Below are positions 31,237-41,735 of a stretch of DNA of 64,000 nucleotides, piece after piece. A program made the position numbers and the translations under genes. The notes beneath the pieces are model-generated. The model ran no database searches. It was not told the DNA's origin and was given only the letters and a program-made list of their open reading frames with translations. Source of the DNA: Lepisosteus oculatus (lineage: Eukaryota; Chordata; Actinopteri; Semionotiformes; Lepisosteidae); contig NC_090709.1 of NCBI RefSeq assembly GCF_040954835.1, positions 41,300,490 through 41,364,489 on the forward strand, read 5' to 3'. The first letter of the stretch is position 1. The number at the start of each line of letters is the position of its first letter.

Positions 31237-31506
31237 TTTGTCTGATATGCCCACAGACTTGAGCAGCCCACAGAGCCTGAAGCAGTGGAAGTGAAGGAGA
31301 GACTGGTCCCAGTGCAGTGTCACAGCTGTGTGGAGGAGCCTGTAGACTCCAGTCAGGAGGCTGTCTCTCCCCCCAGCTGTCAGTGAGCTCATCCCAGCTG
31401 CGAGAGAGACCCTGCTATGCTGGGCTGGGCTGGGCTGGGGGCCCCAGGGCTGCAGCCGATCCCGAAGGCCCCCCAGGTGAGAGTCGGCGGGGGTCCGAGC
31501 GCCTCT

Positions 31507-34500
31507 CTAGGGGGTCTCTCCTGTCCGGGTCCCGCTGGCCGCTCTCCGTCTGGACCTGATCTCCGTCGCGATCACGGCGCTGACCAGTCCGGCCAGGCCG
31601 CAGGCCACCAGGGAGATGTGCACTGTGTGGGAGGTGGAGCCCCCTGCTGGAGAGAAGAGGGTGGTGCAGGAGGGGGGTTAGTCTAGCAGTGGGGAGTCTG
31701 GGCTCTCACCCCCCTCCGTCTGCTGCAAGACCCCCAGCCAGCTGGTCACCCTGTTCCCTGAGGTGACCATCAGCCGCAGGACCAGTGAGGTCATGGAGGG
31801 GCAGAGGTCTTTGATGGTCAGTGGAGGTCATGTAGAGTCAATGGAGGTCATGGAGGGTCAGTGGACACATTTTGAGTCAACGGAGGTGAGGAAAGGTCAG
31901 TGGAGGTCATGAATACACAGTGGCCTATAGAATCAGTCCAGTGGGGTTTACAGCCCTAATATCATCCAGCTCTGAGTTTCACAGCTGGAGCTGATCTTAC
32001 TGGGGTTTCAGTAGGCAAGGAAACAACAGTATGTGATACTATTCTCCTGCTCCTCCCTCTGTCTCCATTTCCTGACTCGTCACTGTTTGTCAGAGTCCTG
32101 TTATTAGTTAACCTTTATGCTCTATTTGATGTACATCAAACACATCGAGCCGATATCGATGTTAAAAATGTTGTGCTCTCAGACCTACTCGAGCTCAGTA
32201 ATATACATACCTGCACTTTCACCACAGTTTTCTCCTCTGTCTGCAGCTGGTTTCCCTGGGGAAGTCTTAGTTCTGGCAGTTGTACCTGTATCTCCTGTCC
32301 CTGGGGAGATTAGAACATTAGAAAGGTGATGAAGTAGACCCGGGGCTTTTGTTACTTTTTACCAGAGCTCACACACTGCACTGTCTCGCCCGGACCCTCC
32401 TCACAGACTCCTCCTGACAGCAGAGCAGCATCTGCTGCTGCTTCTCTTGCCCCACACTCCTCTGAGGTCAGAGCTGCTGCCAGCTGGGAGGAAACCCCTC
32501 TGGGCCAGACCAGCTCAAGACAGACACAGCAGGGAAGAGCTTCGGACTGCTCACCTGTCGTCACCTGTAAATCTGCCACCGGCTGCCTGTTACAGCTGTA
32601 CAGCCCAGAGTCTCCAGGCTTCACACTCAATATCAGGAGGGAGGAATCATTAAGCAGAGAGAATCTGTTCTGTGGATCATCAGCTCCTTTGACCACACTT
32701 CCATCCTCAAATCTGGACAGCACAGTGTGATCAACACCACCTCTCGGAGTGACTGACCACCGTACTGGCTCATGGGAAGAAACAGGCTTTCTCACAGCAC
32801 AGTTCAGGGTTACAGATGCTCCCTCTGGGACAGGGAGAGTGTGGCTCGCTGAACCTGTGGAAGAACAGTCTGGTGAAGAACAGACTCAGAGCAACAGCCC
32901 CTCTGTCTACATGGGAGACAGACCGACACACAGAAGGAGGGGCTGGGATTGGAAAATTGAAGAAAATAACTTATTTCAATCAATCATCTTCCAGCTGTGT
33001 CTCATCCTGCTACAGAATGAGCTCAGGATCAGCTTCACTGATGAACTTCTGTTCGTTTTTCTTTGACGTCTCATTGTGTTTCTGCAGGGCATGAGCATCA
33101 TGTGACAGAGGCGCCGCCCTCCAGGGAGCACAGAGCAGTTACAGACTCTCTGGGTCCTGACTGTCCCCTCACATTCCCCCGATTCAGGCATGAAGAGAAG
33201 CCGTTTCTCTGAGCTGTGTGTGCAGAGCTGCAACAGGTGACAAAGCCATACAGAGTACAGTGTACAGTGTACAGTACAGTAGAGTGTAGTACAGTATTAT
33301 AATGTGTAGTACAGTATAGTGTAGTACAGTATAGTATTGTATATTGTAGTACACTAGTGTATTGTATAGTACAGTAGAGTGCAGTACAGTATTAGACATG
33401 TAGTACTGTACAGTGTAGTACAGTACAGTATTGTATTGTATATTGTAGTACACTAGTGTATTGTATCCTACAGTATAGCAGAGCGTGGTATAGAATGCCC
33501 CAAAAAGATTTTTACAGATGACAATGCCATACAGTGTACAGTATTGTATTGTATAGTACAATATTATAGTATTAATACAGTATTATATATTGCTTTGTCA
33601 TTCAGACAAGCTCAGTGTAGTGACTGAGAGATTCAACAAGCACTGGGTAATATCTGATGAGAGAACAGATATTACCCAGATCACACATCCCCAACATCTG
33701 TGCGCAGTTTCCTATCTAACAGTGACCACGGCCTGAGCCCTTGAACCACAGAGGTCATGTGTTTGAAGAGGCTCACTGCCATTTGTTACAGTAAGGAGAA
33801 GCTGTTGTTTTAAAATAGGCTCTTGTTGCCATGCAGCTTCTCAAAAACTGTTTTGAACGGCATTTTCATCGCTCAGTGTGCTGGAAAGGGTGATGATCGC
33901 AGGGAGCTCTGAGCCAGACCCTTTCAGATAAGCTGACCTGTGAAGAAATCTCATCTCAGTGTCCAACAAGCCATCCCCAGAAACTGTCAAAATACTTTAC
34001 GTGTTAGGAAATAAACAACATTCTAACATGGGTGTGTGAAACCAGTATATTTCCCTTATCAGCAGTGTTGTACGTGATATTCAGTAATAAAAGCTAGGAG
34101 CTGTCTGTTATATATCCGTATTCTCAATGTATCAGTGTTTTATACAAGAAGTATTGAACAAATGTTGATAATTGTGATGACGATTATTCTATGTGTGTGT
34201 TACTCACCAGCAGACAGGGGCGCAGCTGCTGGAGCCTCAGGGGGGGTCAGAACAGTGTGGAAATCCTGCCCCCCCCCCCACACACTGACACTGGGAGCCC
34301 CCTCACTCTCCAGCCCCCCACACTGACACTGGGAGCCCCCTCACTCTCCAGCCCCCCACACTGACACTGGGAGCCCCCTCACTCTCCAGCCCCCCACACA
34401 CTGACACTGGGATCCCCCTCACTCTCCAGCCCCCCACACTGACACTGGGAGCCCCCTCACTCTCCAGCCCCCCACACTGACACTGGGAGCCCCCTCACTC

Positions 34501-34727
34501 TCCAGCCCCCCACACACTGACACTGGGAGCCCCCTCACTCTCCAGCCCCCCACACACTGACACTGGGAGCCCCCTCACTCTCCAGCCCCCCACACTGACA
34601 CTGGGAGCCCCCTCACTCTCCAGCCCCCCCGAGAGAAGACAGTCCTGCTCTTACCTGAGAGGGATCCTCCGGCCAGGGAGAGGAGGACCAGCAGGAGAAG
34701 CTCTGGGGCTCCTCTGAGTCCCTCCAT
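31507..34727 (-). CDS. Ig5: single-Ig receptor with a distinct 30-codon stalk exon
   Basis: Exons (high to low): 34655-34727 signal peptide; 32555-32854 Ig-A domain; 32211-32300 stalk; 31507-31646 membrane and tail. All junctions are phase 1; the joined frame is 603 nt (200 residues). The Ig domain has LNCAV, VRWSV and SGLYSC, with LLILSV where paralogs have LLIWSV. The stalk exon is unlike any other in the cluster. It encodes GTGDTGTTARTKTSPGKPAA and then DRGENCGESA, so it has one unpaired Cys that could form a disulfide-linked dimer. It has good borders (atctccccag|GG, GCAG|gtatgt). This is the shortest unit of the array (about 4.0 kb). Confidence 0.65.
31800..31925. repeat. short GGTCA repeat region in the Ig5 intron
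   Basis: Short form of the GGTCA minisatellite seen in the other genes, here without the terminal DR3. Unique sequence follows to 32210. Confidence 0.6.
33243..33590. repeat. GTAC-rich AT satellite in Ig5 intron 1
   Basis: Shorter version of the Ig2 and Ig3 array; flanks nearly identical to both. Confidence 0.85.
34278..34628. repeat. 38/40-bp intron-1 minisatellite of Ig5, about 9 copies
   Basis: C-rich array next to the exon 1 donor. One unit carries a gatccccctc variant. Confidence 0.85.
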
Positions 34728-34902
34728 GACTCTGCGCTCTGAGAGAGTTAACTGAGGGAGCTCAGCTCTTCCTCTCCTGACTGCAGCTGTCCTGCCCCTA
34801 GAGGGGGGACAGAGGGCTCCTCCTCTCCTGACTGCAGCTGTGTGTCTGTGACGTGGCTGGGCTAGAGAGGGGCTGTGATGTCACCCACCTGCCCCTAGAG
34901 GG
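34728..34902 (-). promoter_or_regulatory. Ig5 promoter with duplicated ETS-site block
   Basis: Ig3-type promoter: duplicated 'cttcctctcctgactgcag' or tcctctcctgactgcag block and TGACATCA at 34876-34883. Confidence 0.45.
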
Positions 34903-35258
34903 AATGACAAGTCCCTTCAGAATCTGAGCGCAGTGTTGTGTGTGAGTGTGTGCTGTCCAGCACTGTCTACTCATCCAGTCCAGCTGTAGGCTCAGCTGAA
35001 TTGAAGGTCATCAGCTTCTGCCCCTCCTCTAATACTCTGCTTGATCAGGACAGCTGTGGAAGGAATTGCTGTGATGTGTAGAAGCAGGGTTTGCAATACG
35101 ACAGTGATTCTTACAGTTAGTCTTCCAGCCACCAGAGGGCGCCAGTGCTTTATGTATATTTGCCCACTGAGGGTTTCTAGAGGAGGGGCCACCTGGGCGA
35201 TTTGGGTACAACAGGACAGAATTAATTACAGACTAAACAGTTTAGAATTCATAGTCAG

Positions 35259-35264
35259 TTTATT
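35259..35264 (-). terminator. poly(A) signal of Ig6
   Basis: AATAAA on the minus strand in the conserved 3' UTR. Confidence 0.65.
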
Positions 35265-35529
35265 TTTGTCTGATATGCCCACAGACTTGAGCAGCCCACA
35301 GAGCCTGAAGCAGTGGAAGTGAAGGAGAGACTGGTCCCAGTGCAGTGTCACAGCTGTGTGGAGGAGCCTGTAGACTCCAGTCAGGAGGCCGTCTCTCCCC
35401 CCAGCTGTCAGTGAGCTCATCCCAGCTGCGAGAGAGACCCTGCTGGGCTGGGCTGGGCTGGGGGCCCCAGGGCTGCAGCCGATCCCGAAGGCCCCCCAGG
35501 TGAGAGTCGGCGGGGGTCCGAGCGCCTCT

Positions 35530-38500
35530 CTAGGGGGTCTCTCCTGTCCGGGTCCCGCTGGCTGCTCTCCGTCTGGACCTGATCTCCGTCGCGATCACGG
35601 CGCTGACCAGTCCGGCCAGGCCGCAGGCCACCAGGGAGATGTGCACTGTGTGGGAGGTGGAGCCCCCTGCTGGAGGGAAGAGGGTGGTGCAGGAGGGGGG
35701 TTAGTCCAGCAGTGGGGAGTCTGGGCTCCCCCCCCGTCTGCTGCAAGACCCCCAGCCAGCTGGTCACCCTGTTCCCTGAGGTGACCATCAGCCGCAGGAC
35801 CAGTGAGGTCATGGAGGGGCAGAGAGGTCTTTGATGGTCAGTGGAGGTCATGTAGAGTCAATGGAGGTCATTAAAGACCACTGAAGGTCATTAAGGGTCA
35901 GTGCAGATCAGTAAAGATCTGTGGAGGTCATAAGGGGTCAGTTGAGAACATTTAGAGTGGATGGAGGGTCAGTGGAGGTCAAGAATGGAAAGTGAAGGTC
36001 AACAGGGTCATGTAGGGGCAGTGGAGGTCGTGGAGGGGCAGTAGGGTCATGTAGGGGCAGTGTATGTCACGAGTGGGCAGTGGAGGTCATGGAGGGGCAG
36101 TAGGGTCATGTAGGGGCAGTGTATGTCACGAGTGGGCAGTGGAGGTCATGTAGGGGCAGTGGAGGTCGTGGAGGGGCAGTAGGGTCATGTAGGGGCAGCG
36201 TATGTCACGAGTGGTCAGTGGAGGTCATGGAGGGGCAGTAGGGTCATGTAGGGGCAGTGTATGTCACGAGTGGGCAGTGGAGGTCATGGAGGGGCAGTAG
36301 GGTCATGTAGGGGCAGTGTATGTCACGAGTGGGCAGTGGAGGTCATGTAGGGGCAGTGGAGGTCGTGGAGGGGCAGTAGGGTCATGTAGGGGCAGTGTAT
36401 GTCACGAGTGGTCAGTGGAGGTCATGAAGGTCATTACGATTCAGAAGACACACCAGCCAATCAGAGCGCAAGAGGGTGTGAAAACGTCCCGGCCCACACA
36501 GCTCGTTAGGCTGCTGTGGTTAATTGATGTGAGGACAGCAGGCAGTCCGGTTCTGGACAGGGTGTCAGTGTCGACCCAAGACGGGAGGAGAGACAGAGAG
36601 AGGAACAGACAGACAGGTGAAATCAGTGTGGAGGAGGAGTGAAGCAGCAGTCAGTACCTGGACTGGGGCTCTCGGTGTTGGGGTCTTTAGTACTATCAGG
36701 GCTCCCTCTCGTCACAGTGTTGGGGTCTTTAGTACTGTTGGGGCTCCCTGGAGTCACAGTGCTGGAGTTTTGAGTTCTCTTGGGTTGCCCTGGAAACACA
36801 GTATGAACCTCAGGTTAAATGACGAACTTCAGTCACCAGAGAAGGAAGAAATGGTACGAACCGGTTTCTCAATCTGACCACACTGCTCCTCATCCTCACC
36901 TCCCAGCACCTCCAGCTCTGCCACAGCCTGACTGTTACAGTAGTACAGTCCAGAGTCGTCCAGCGATACATCATGAATGTAAAGAGACCCACTGCTATAA
37001 ACATGGTATTTATTTTCTTCTGTGTTGGGTATCTTCCTTGTGACGTCAATGGCCTGTGTGTCCCCCTCTCTGTCCCTCCTGTATGTCCACTGGACTGAGG
37101 TCCCCTGTGCTGGAGGAGGGTCACTGCATTTCAGGAGGAGGTGGTAACCCTCAGGCACAGAGATTCTCCCTGTGGGACAGTGACACGGACACTGAGAGAG
37201 GCCGACTCAGGGAAAGCCAGTCTCTGTTAGAGGGCAGTAGGCTGGAGGTGCTTGTCTGGACTACATTTCCTACATGGTGTCTGTTCTGTAGTCTGATACA
37301 CTCATCACAGTGTCCCAACACGTATAGATCCTCCATAGGTTCCTGCTGTAAGGGATTAAGAGTGTGTTCAGAGTTTCAACAACCTTTAACATGAATCTCA
37401 AATGTGCTGTAGTTCAGGAATAAGAGATGGGGACGTCATGTCTGACAGATGACCTCTGACCTCTGACCTCTGTGCCAGGATAACAGAGTGTTGATTCAGC
37501 TGATGCAGTAAAAGAACATCTGTTTTCCATATGTGAAGAAACAGTTTGAAATTCTGATCTCTCCTGAGTCAGAATGAGAGAGTATTTTATTAGAGAACAG
37601 AAGCTGTGGAGTTCAGTCATTGAAACTTTTAATTCAAGACAGCGCTCTGTCCTGACAGCAGTCTGAGCACAAGCAAATTCATTTTGAATTCAGAAATGAA
37701 ATCTACTTTCAGATTTAAAGGAGCTGTTTTGCAAGAAGATCTAGTGTGAGATCGCAACAGTCAAAACACAAACTGGACAAGAAGATCTCAAGACAGATCT
37801 AGGAAAAGAATAAGTCTGTAGTCTGATATACTCATCACAGTGTCCCGTCACATATGGACACATAGACACGTATAGATCCTCCATAGGTTCCTCCTGTAAG
37901 GGATTAAGAGTGTGTTCAGAGTTCAACAACTTTCAACATCTCAAATGTGCTTTAGTTCAGGAATAAGAGATGGGGACGTCATGTCTGACAGATGACCTCT
38001 GACCTCTGACCTCTGTGCCAGGATAACAGAGTGGTGATTCAAATTAAAAAGTAAAAAACATCTGTTTTCTATATTTGAAGAAACAATTGAACAATTGAGA
38101 GATCAGAGTCTCAGGTTCCTCTTGACTGTGTTCTGTCAGCAGAACAACCTGCCCTTTTATTCATTTTCAGTTTGTTTCACATCCCCTTCATATCGCAAAC
38201 AGAGAGTATTTTATTACATAACAGAAGCTGTGGCGTTCATGCCAGCAGCCATGTCACCCTGCAACTCACAACTGGCAGCCCCACTGAAGCCCAGCAGGTG
38301 TGAGCCTGGCCAGTACCTGGAGGGGAGACTCCTGGGAAAAACTAAGGTTGCTGCTGGGAGAGGTGTGAGTGGGGCCAGCAGGGGGCGCTCACCCTGCGGT
38401 CCATGTGGGTCCTGAAGCCCCAGTATAGTGACCGGGGACACTGGACTGTAAACAGGCGCCGTCCTTCGGATGAGATATCAAACCGAGGTCCTGACTCTCT

Positions 38501-40933
38501 GTGGTCATTAAAAATCCCGGGGTGTTTCTCGAAAAGAGTAGGGGTGTATCTCCGGCGTCCTGGCCAAATTTCCCATGCCTTCTAATAATCCTAATAATAA
38601 TCCTAATAATCCCCCTCTATGAATTGGCTACATTACTTTGTTCTCCTCCCCCCCCTCCCACTCCGGCATCAGATTCTTTGACCACACGTCCACCCTCAAG
38701 TCTGGACAGCACAGTGTGATCAACACCACCTCTCTGAGTGACTGTCCACTGTACTGGCTCAATGAAAGAAACAGGCTTTCTCACAGCACAGTCCAGGGTT
38801 ACAGATCCTCCCTCTGGGACAGTGACAGTGTGGCTCGCTGGACCTGTGGAAGAACAGTCAGGTGAAGAACAGACTCAGAGCAACAGCCCCTCTGTCTACA
38901 TGGGAGACGGACAAGACACACAGGAGGAGGGGCTGGGATTGGAAAATTGAAGAAAAGAACTTATTTCAATCAGACATCTTCCAGTTGTGTCTCATCCTGC
39001 TACAGAATGAGCTCAGGATCAGCTTCACTGATGAACTTCTGTACGTTTTTCTTTGACATATCATTGTGTTTCTGCAGGGCATGAGCATCATGTGACAGAG
39101 GCGCCGCCCTCCAGGGAGCACAGAGCAGTTACAGACCCTCTGGGTCCTGACTGTCCCCTCACATTCCCCCGATTCAGGCATGAAGAGAAGCCGTTTCTCT
39201 GAGCTGTGTGTGCAGAGCTGCAACAGGTGAACTTGTACAGGTGAAAAGGCCATACAGAGTACAGAGTACAGTACAGTATTGTATAGTACAGTACAGTAGA
39301 GTAGAGTGTAGTACAGTATAGTATTGTATATTCTAGTACAGTAGTCTATTGTATATTGCAGTACACTAGTATATTGTATAGTACAGTAGAGTGTAGTACA
39401 GTATCATAATGTGTAGTATAGTATCGTATTGTACAGTAGAGTGTCGTACAGTACAGTATTTTAACATGCAGTACAGTATGGTATAGTACAGACCTGTGTG
39501 TGCTGGGTGGATCTGTCACAGCAGAGCTGTAACAGGTGAACTTTTACAGGTGAAAAGGCCATACAGAGTACAGAGCACAGTACAATATTGTATTGTATAG
39601 TACAGTACAGTAGAGTGTAGTACAGTGTTATAATGTGTAGTACTGTATTGTAATATAGTATTGTATAATATACAGTACTCTGTAGGACAGTATTGAATCG
39701 TATAGTACTGTACTGTCCAGTGTAATACAGTATTGTATAATATACAGTACTCTGTAGGACAGTATTGAATCGTATAGTACTGTACTGCCCAGTGTAATAC
39801 AGTAATATATATTTCTTTGTCATTCGGACAAGCTCAGTGTAGTGACTGAGAGATTCAACAAGCACTGGGGCTCTGATGAGAGAACAGATATTACCCAGAT
39901 CACACATCCCCAATATCTCTGCGCAGTTTCCTGTCTAACAGTGACCACGGCCTGAGCTCTTGACCACACAGGTTATGTGTTTGAAGAGGCTCACTGCCGT
40001 TTGTTACAATAAGGAGAAGCTGTTGTTTTAAAATAGGCTCTTGTTGCAAAGCAGCTTCTCAAAAACTGTTTTGAACGGCATTTTCATCGTTCAGTCTGCT
40101 GGAAAGGGTGATGATCGCAGGGAGCTCTGAGCCAGACCCTTTCAGATAAGCTGACCTGTGAAGAAATCTCATCCCAGTGTCCAACAAGCCATCCCCAGAA
40201 ACTGTCAAAATACTTTACGTGTTAGGAAATAAACAACATTCTAACATGGGTGTGTGAAACCAGTATATTTCCCTTATCAGCAGTGTTGTACATGATATTC
40301 AGTAATACAAGCTAGGAGCTGTCTGTTATATATCCGTATTCTCAATGTATCAGTGTTTTATACAAGAAGTATTGAACAAATGTTGATAATTGTGATGACG
40401 ATTATTCTTTGTGTGTGTTACTCACCAGCAGACAGGGGCGCAGCTGCTGGAGCCTCAGGGGGGTCAGAACAGTGTGGAAATCCTGCCCCCCCCACACTGA
40501 CACTGGGAGCCCCCTCACTCTCCAGCCCCCCACACTGACACTGGGAGCCCCCTCACTCTCCAGCCCCCCACACTGACACTGGGAGCCCCCTCACTCTCCA
40601 GCCCCCCACACTGACACTGGGAACCCCCTCACTCTCCAGCCCCCCACACTGACACTGGGAGCCCCCTCACTCTCCAGCCCCCCACACTGACACTGGGAAC
40701 CCCCTCACTCTCCAGCCCCCCACACTGACACTGGGAGCCCCCTCACTCTCCAGCCCCCCACACTGACACTGGGAGCCCCCTCACTCTCCAGCCCCCCACA
40801 CTGACACTGGGAGCCCCCTCACTCTCCAGCCCCCCCGAGAGAAGACAGTCCTGCTCTTACCTGAGAGGGATCCTCCGGCCAGGGAGAGGAGGACCAGCAG
40901 GAGAAGCTCTGGGGCTCCTCTGAGTCCCTCCAT
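35530..40933 (-). CDS. Ig6: receptor with a broken Ig-A exon and an intact Ig-B exon
   Basis: Exons (high to low): 40861-40933 signal peptide; (broken Ig-A exon 38670-38843); 36900-37169 Ig-B domain; 36658-36789 stalk; 35530-35669 membrane and tail. A 5S-SINE cuts the Ig-A exon after the C' region, so the F-strand Cys and the donor are lost. Because every junction is phase 1, skipping the dead exon joins signal peptide to Ig-B in frame (615 nt, 204 residues). The Ig-B domain has LLLKC, QWTYRRD and DDSGLYYC. The stalk has three 14-residue units and ends SPSPG. It may be a functional Ig-B-only receptor or a decaying gene; sequence alone does not decide. Confidence 0.5.
35820..36435. repeat. GGTCA-rich intron minisatellite with DR3 element (Ig6)
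   Basis: The longest GGTCA array in the window, with repeated 'catgtaggggcagtgtatgt' and 'cacgagtgggcagtggaggt' blocks. Perfect DR3 at 36419-36433. Confidence 0.8.
37730..38060 (-). other. duplicated Ig6 intron segment at a recombination junction
   Basis: At about 37815, where Ig4 and Ig9 continue into an Ig-A exon donor (aagatgaaagtcctcacctg), the sequence jumps instead to a second copy of the region seen at 37280-37480. This marks an unequal exchange that removed an Ig-A exon from this place. Confidence 0.55.
38285..38669 (+). mobile_element. 5S rRNA-headed SINE inserted into the Ig6 Ig exon
   Basis: The head 'gcctggccagtacctggagg' followed by 'ggagactcctgggaaaaact' matches the 5S rRNA 3' half. 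The body includes ccagcagggggcgct, tccttcggatgagatatc, gaccgaggtcctgactctc-type sequence and 'ctatgaattggctacattac'. It ends close to 38669, abutting Ig-A coding sequence. Confidence 0.8.
38670..38843 (-). pseudogene. broken Ig-A exon of Ig6
   Basis: It has the normal acceptor and N-terminal half (TVTVPEGGSVTLDCAV, VQWTVTQRGGVDHTV), then stops at the SINE near residue 58. The F-strand Cys, G strand and donor are absent. Confidence 0.7.
39243..39820. repeat. GTAC-rich AT satellite in Ig6 intron 1
   Basis: Two blocks with the same split as in Ig4 intron 1, so Ig4 and Ig6 share intron-1 ancestry. Confidence 0.85.
40490..40837. repeat. 38-bp intron-1 minisatellite of Ig6, 9 copies
   Basis: C-rich array next to the exon 1 donor. 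Two units have ctgggaacccc. Confidence 0.85.
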
Positions 40934-41108
40934 GACTCTGCGCTCTGAGTGAGTGAACTGAGGGAGCTCAGCTCTTCCTCTCCTGACTGCAGCTGTCCTG
41001 CCCCTAGAGGGGGGACAGAGGACTCCTCCTCTCCTGACTGCAGCTGTTTGTCTGTGACGTGGCTGGGCTAGAGAGGGGCTGTGATGTCACCCACCTGCCC
41101 CTAGAGGG
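40934..41108 (-). promoter_or_regulatory. Ig6 promoter with duplicated ETS-site block
   Basis: Ig3-type promoter with the duplicated block and TGACATCA at 41082-41089. Confidence 0.45.
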
Positions 41109-41464
41109 AATGACAAGTCCCTTCAGAATCTGAGCGCAGTGTTGTGTGTGAGTGTGTGCTGTCCAGCACTGTCTACTCATCCAGTCCAGCTGTAGGCTCA
41201 GCTGAATTGAAGGTCATCAGCTTCTGCCCCTCCTCTAATACTCTGCTTGATCAGGACAGCTGTGGAAGGAATTGCTGTGATGTGTAGAAGCAGGGTTTGC
41301 AATACGACAGCGAGTCTTACAGTTAGTCTTCCAGCCACCAGAGGGCGCCAGTGCTTTATATATATTTTCCCACTGAGGGTTTCTAGAGGAGGGGCCACCT
41401 GGCTGATTTGGGTACAACTGAACAGAATTAATTACAGACTAAACAGTTTAGAATTCATAGTCAG

Positions 41465-41470
41465 TTTATT
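41465..41470 (-). terminator. poly(A) signal of Ig7
   Basis: AATAAA on the minus strand in the conserved 3' UTR. Confidence 0.65.
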
Positions 41471-41735
41471 TTTGTCTGATATGCCCACAGACTTGAGCAG
41501 CCCACAGAGCCTGAAGCAGTGGAAGTGAAGGAGAGACTGGTCCCAGTGCAGTGTCACAGCTGTTTGGAGGAGCCTGTAGACTCCAGTCAGGAGGCCGTCT
41601 CTCCCCCCAGCTGTCAGTGAGCTCATCCCAGCTGCGAGAGAGACCCTGCTGGGCTGGGCTGGGCTGGGGTGCCCAGGACTGCAGCCGATCCCGAAGGCCC
41701 CCCAGGTGAGAGTCGGCGGGGGTCCGAGCGCCTCT

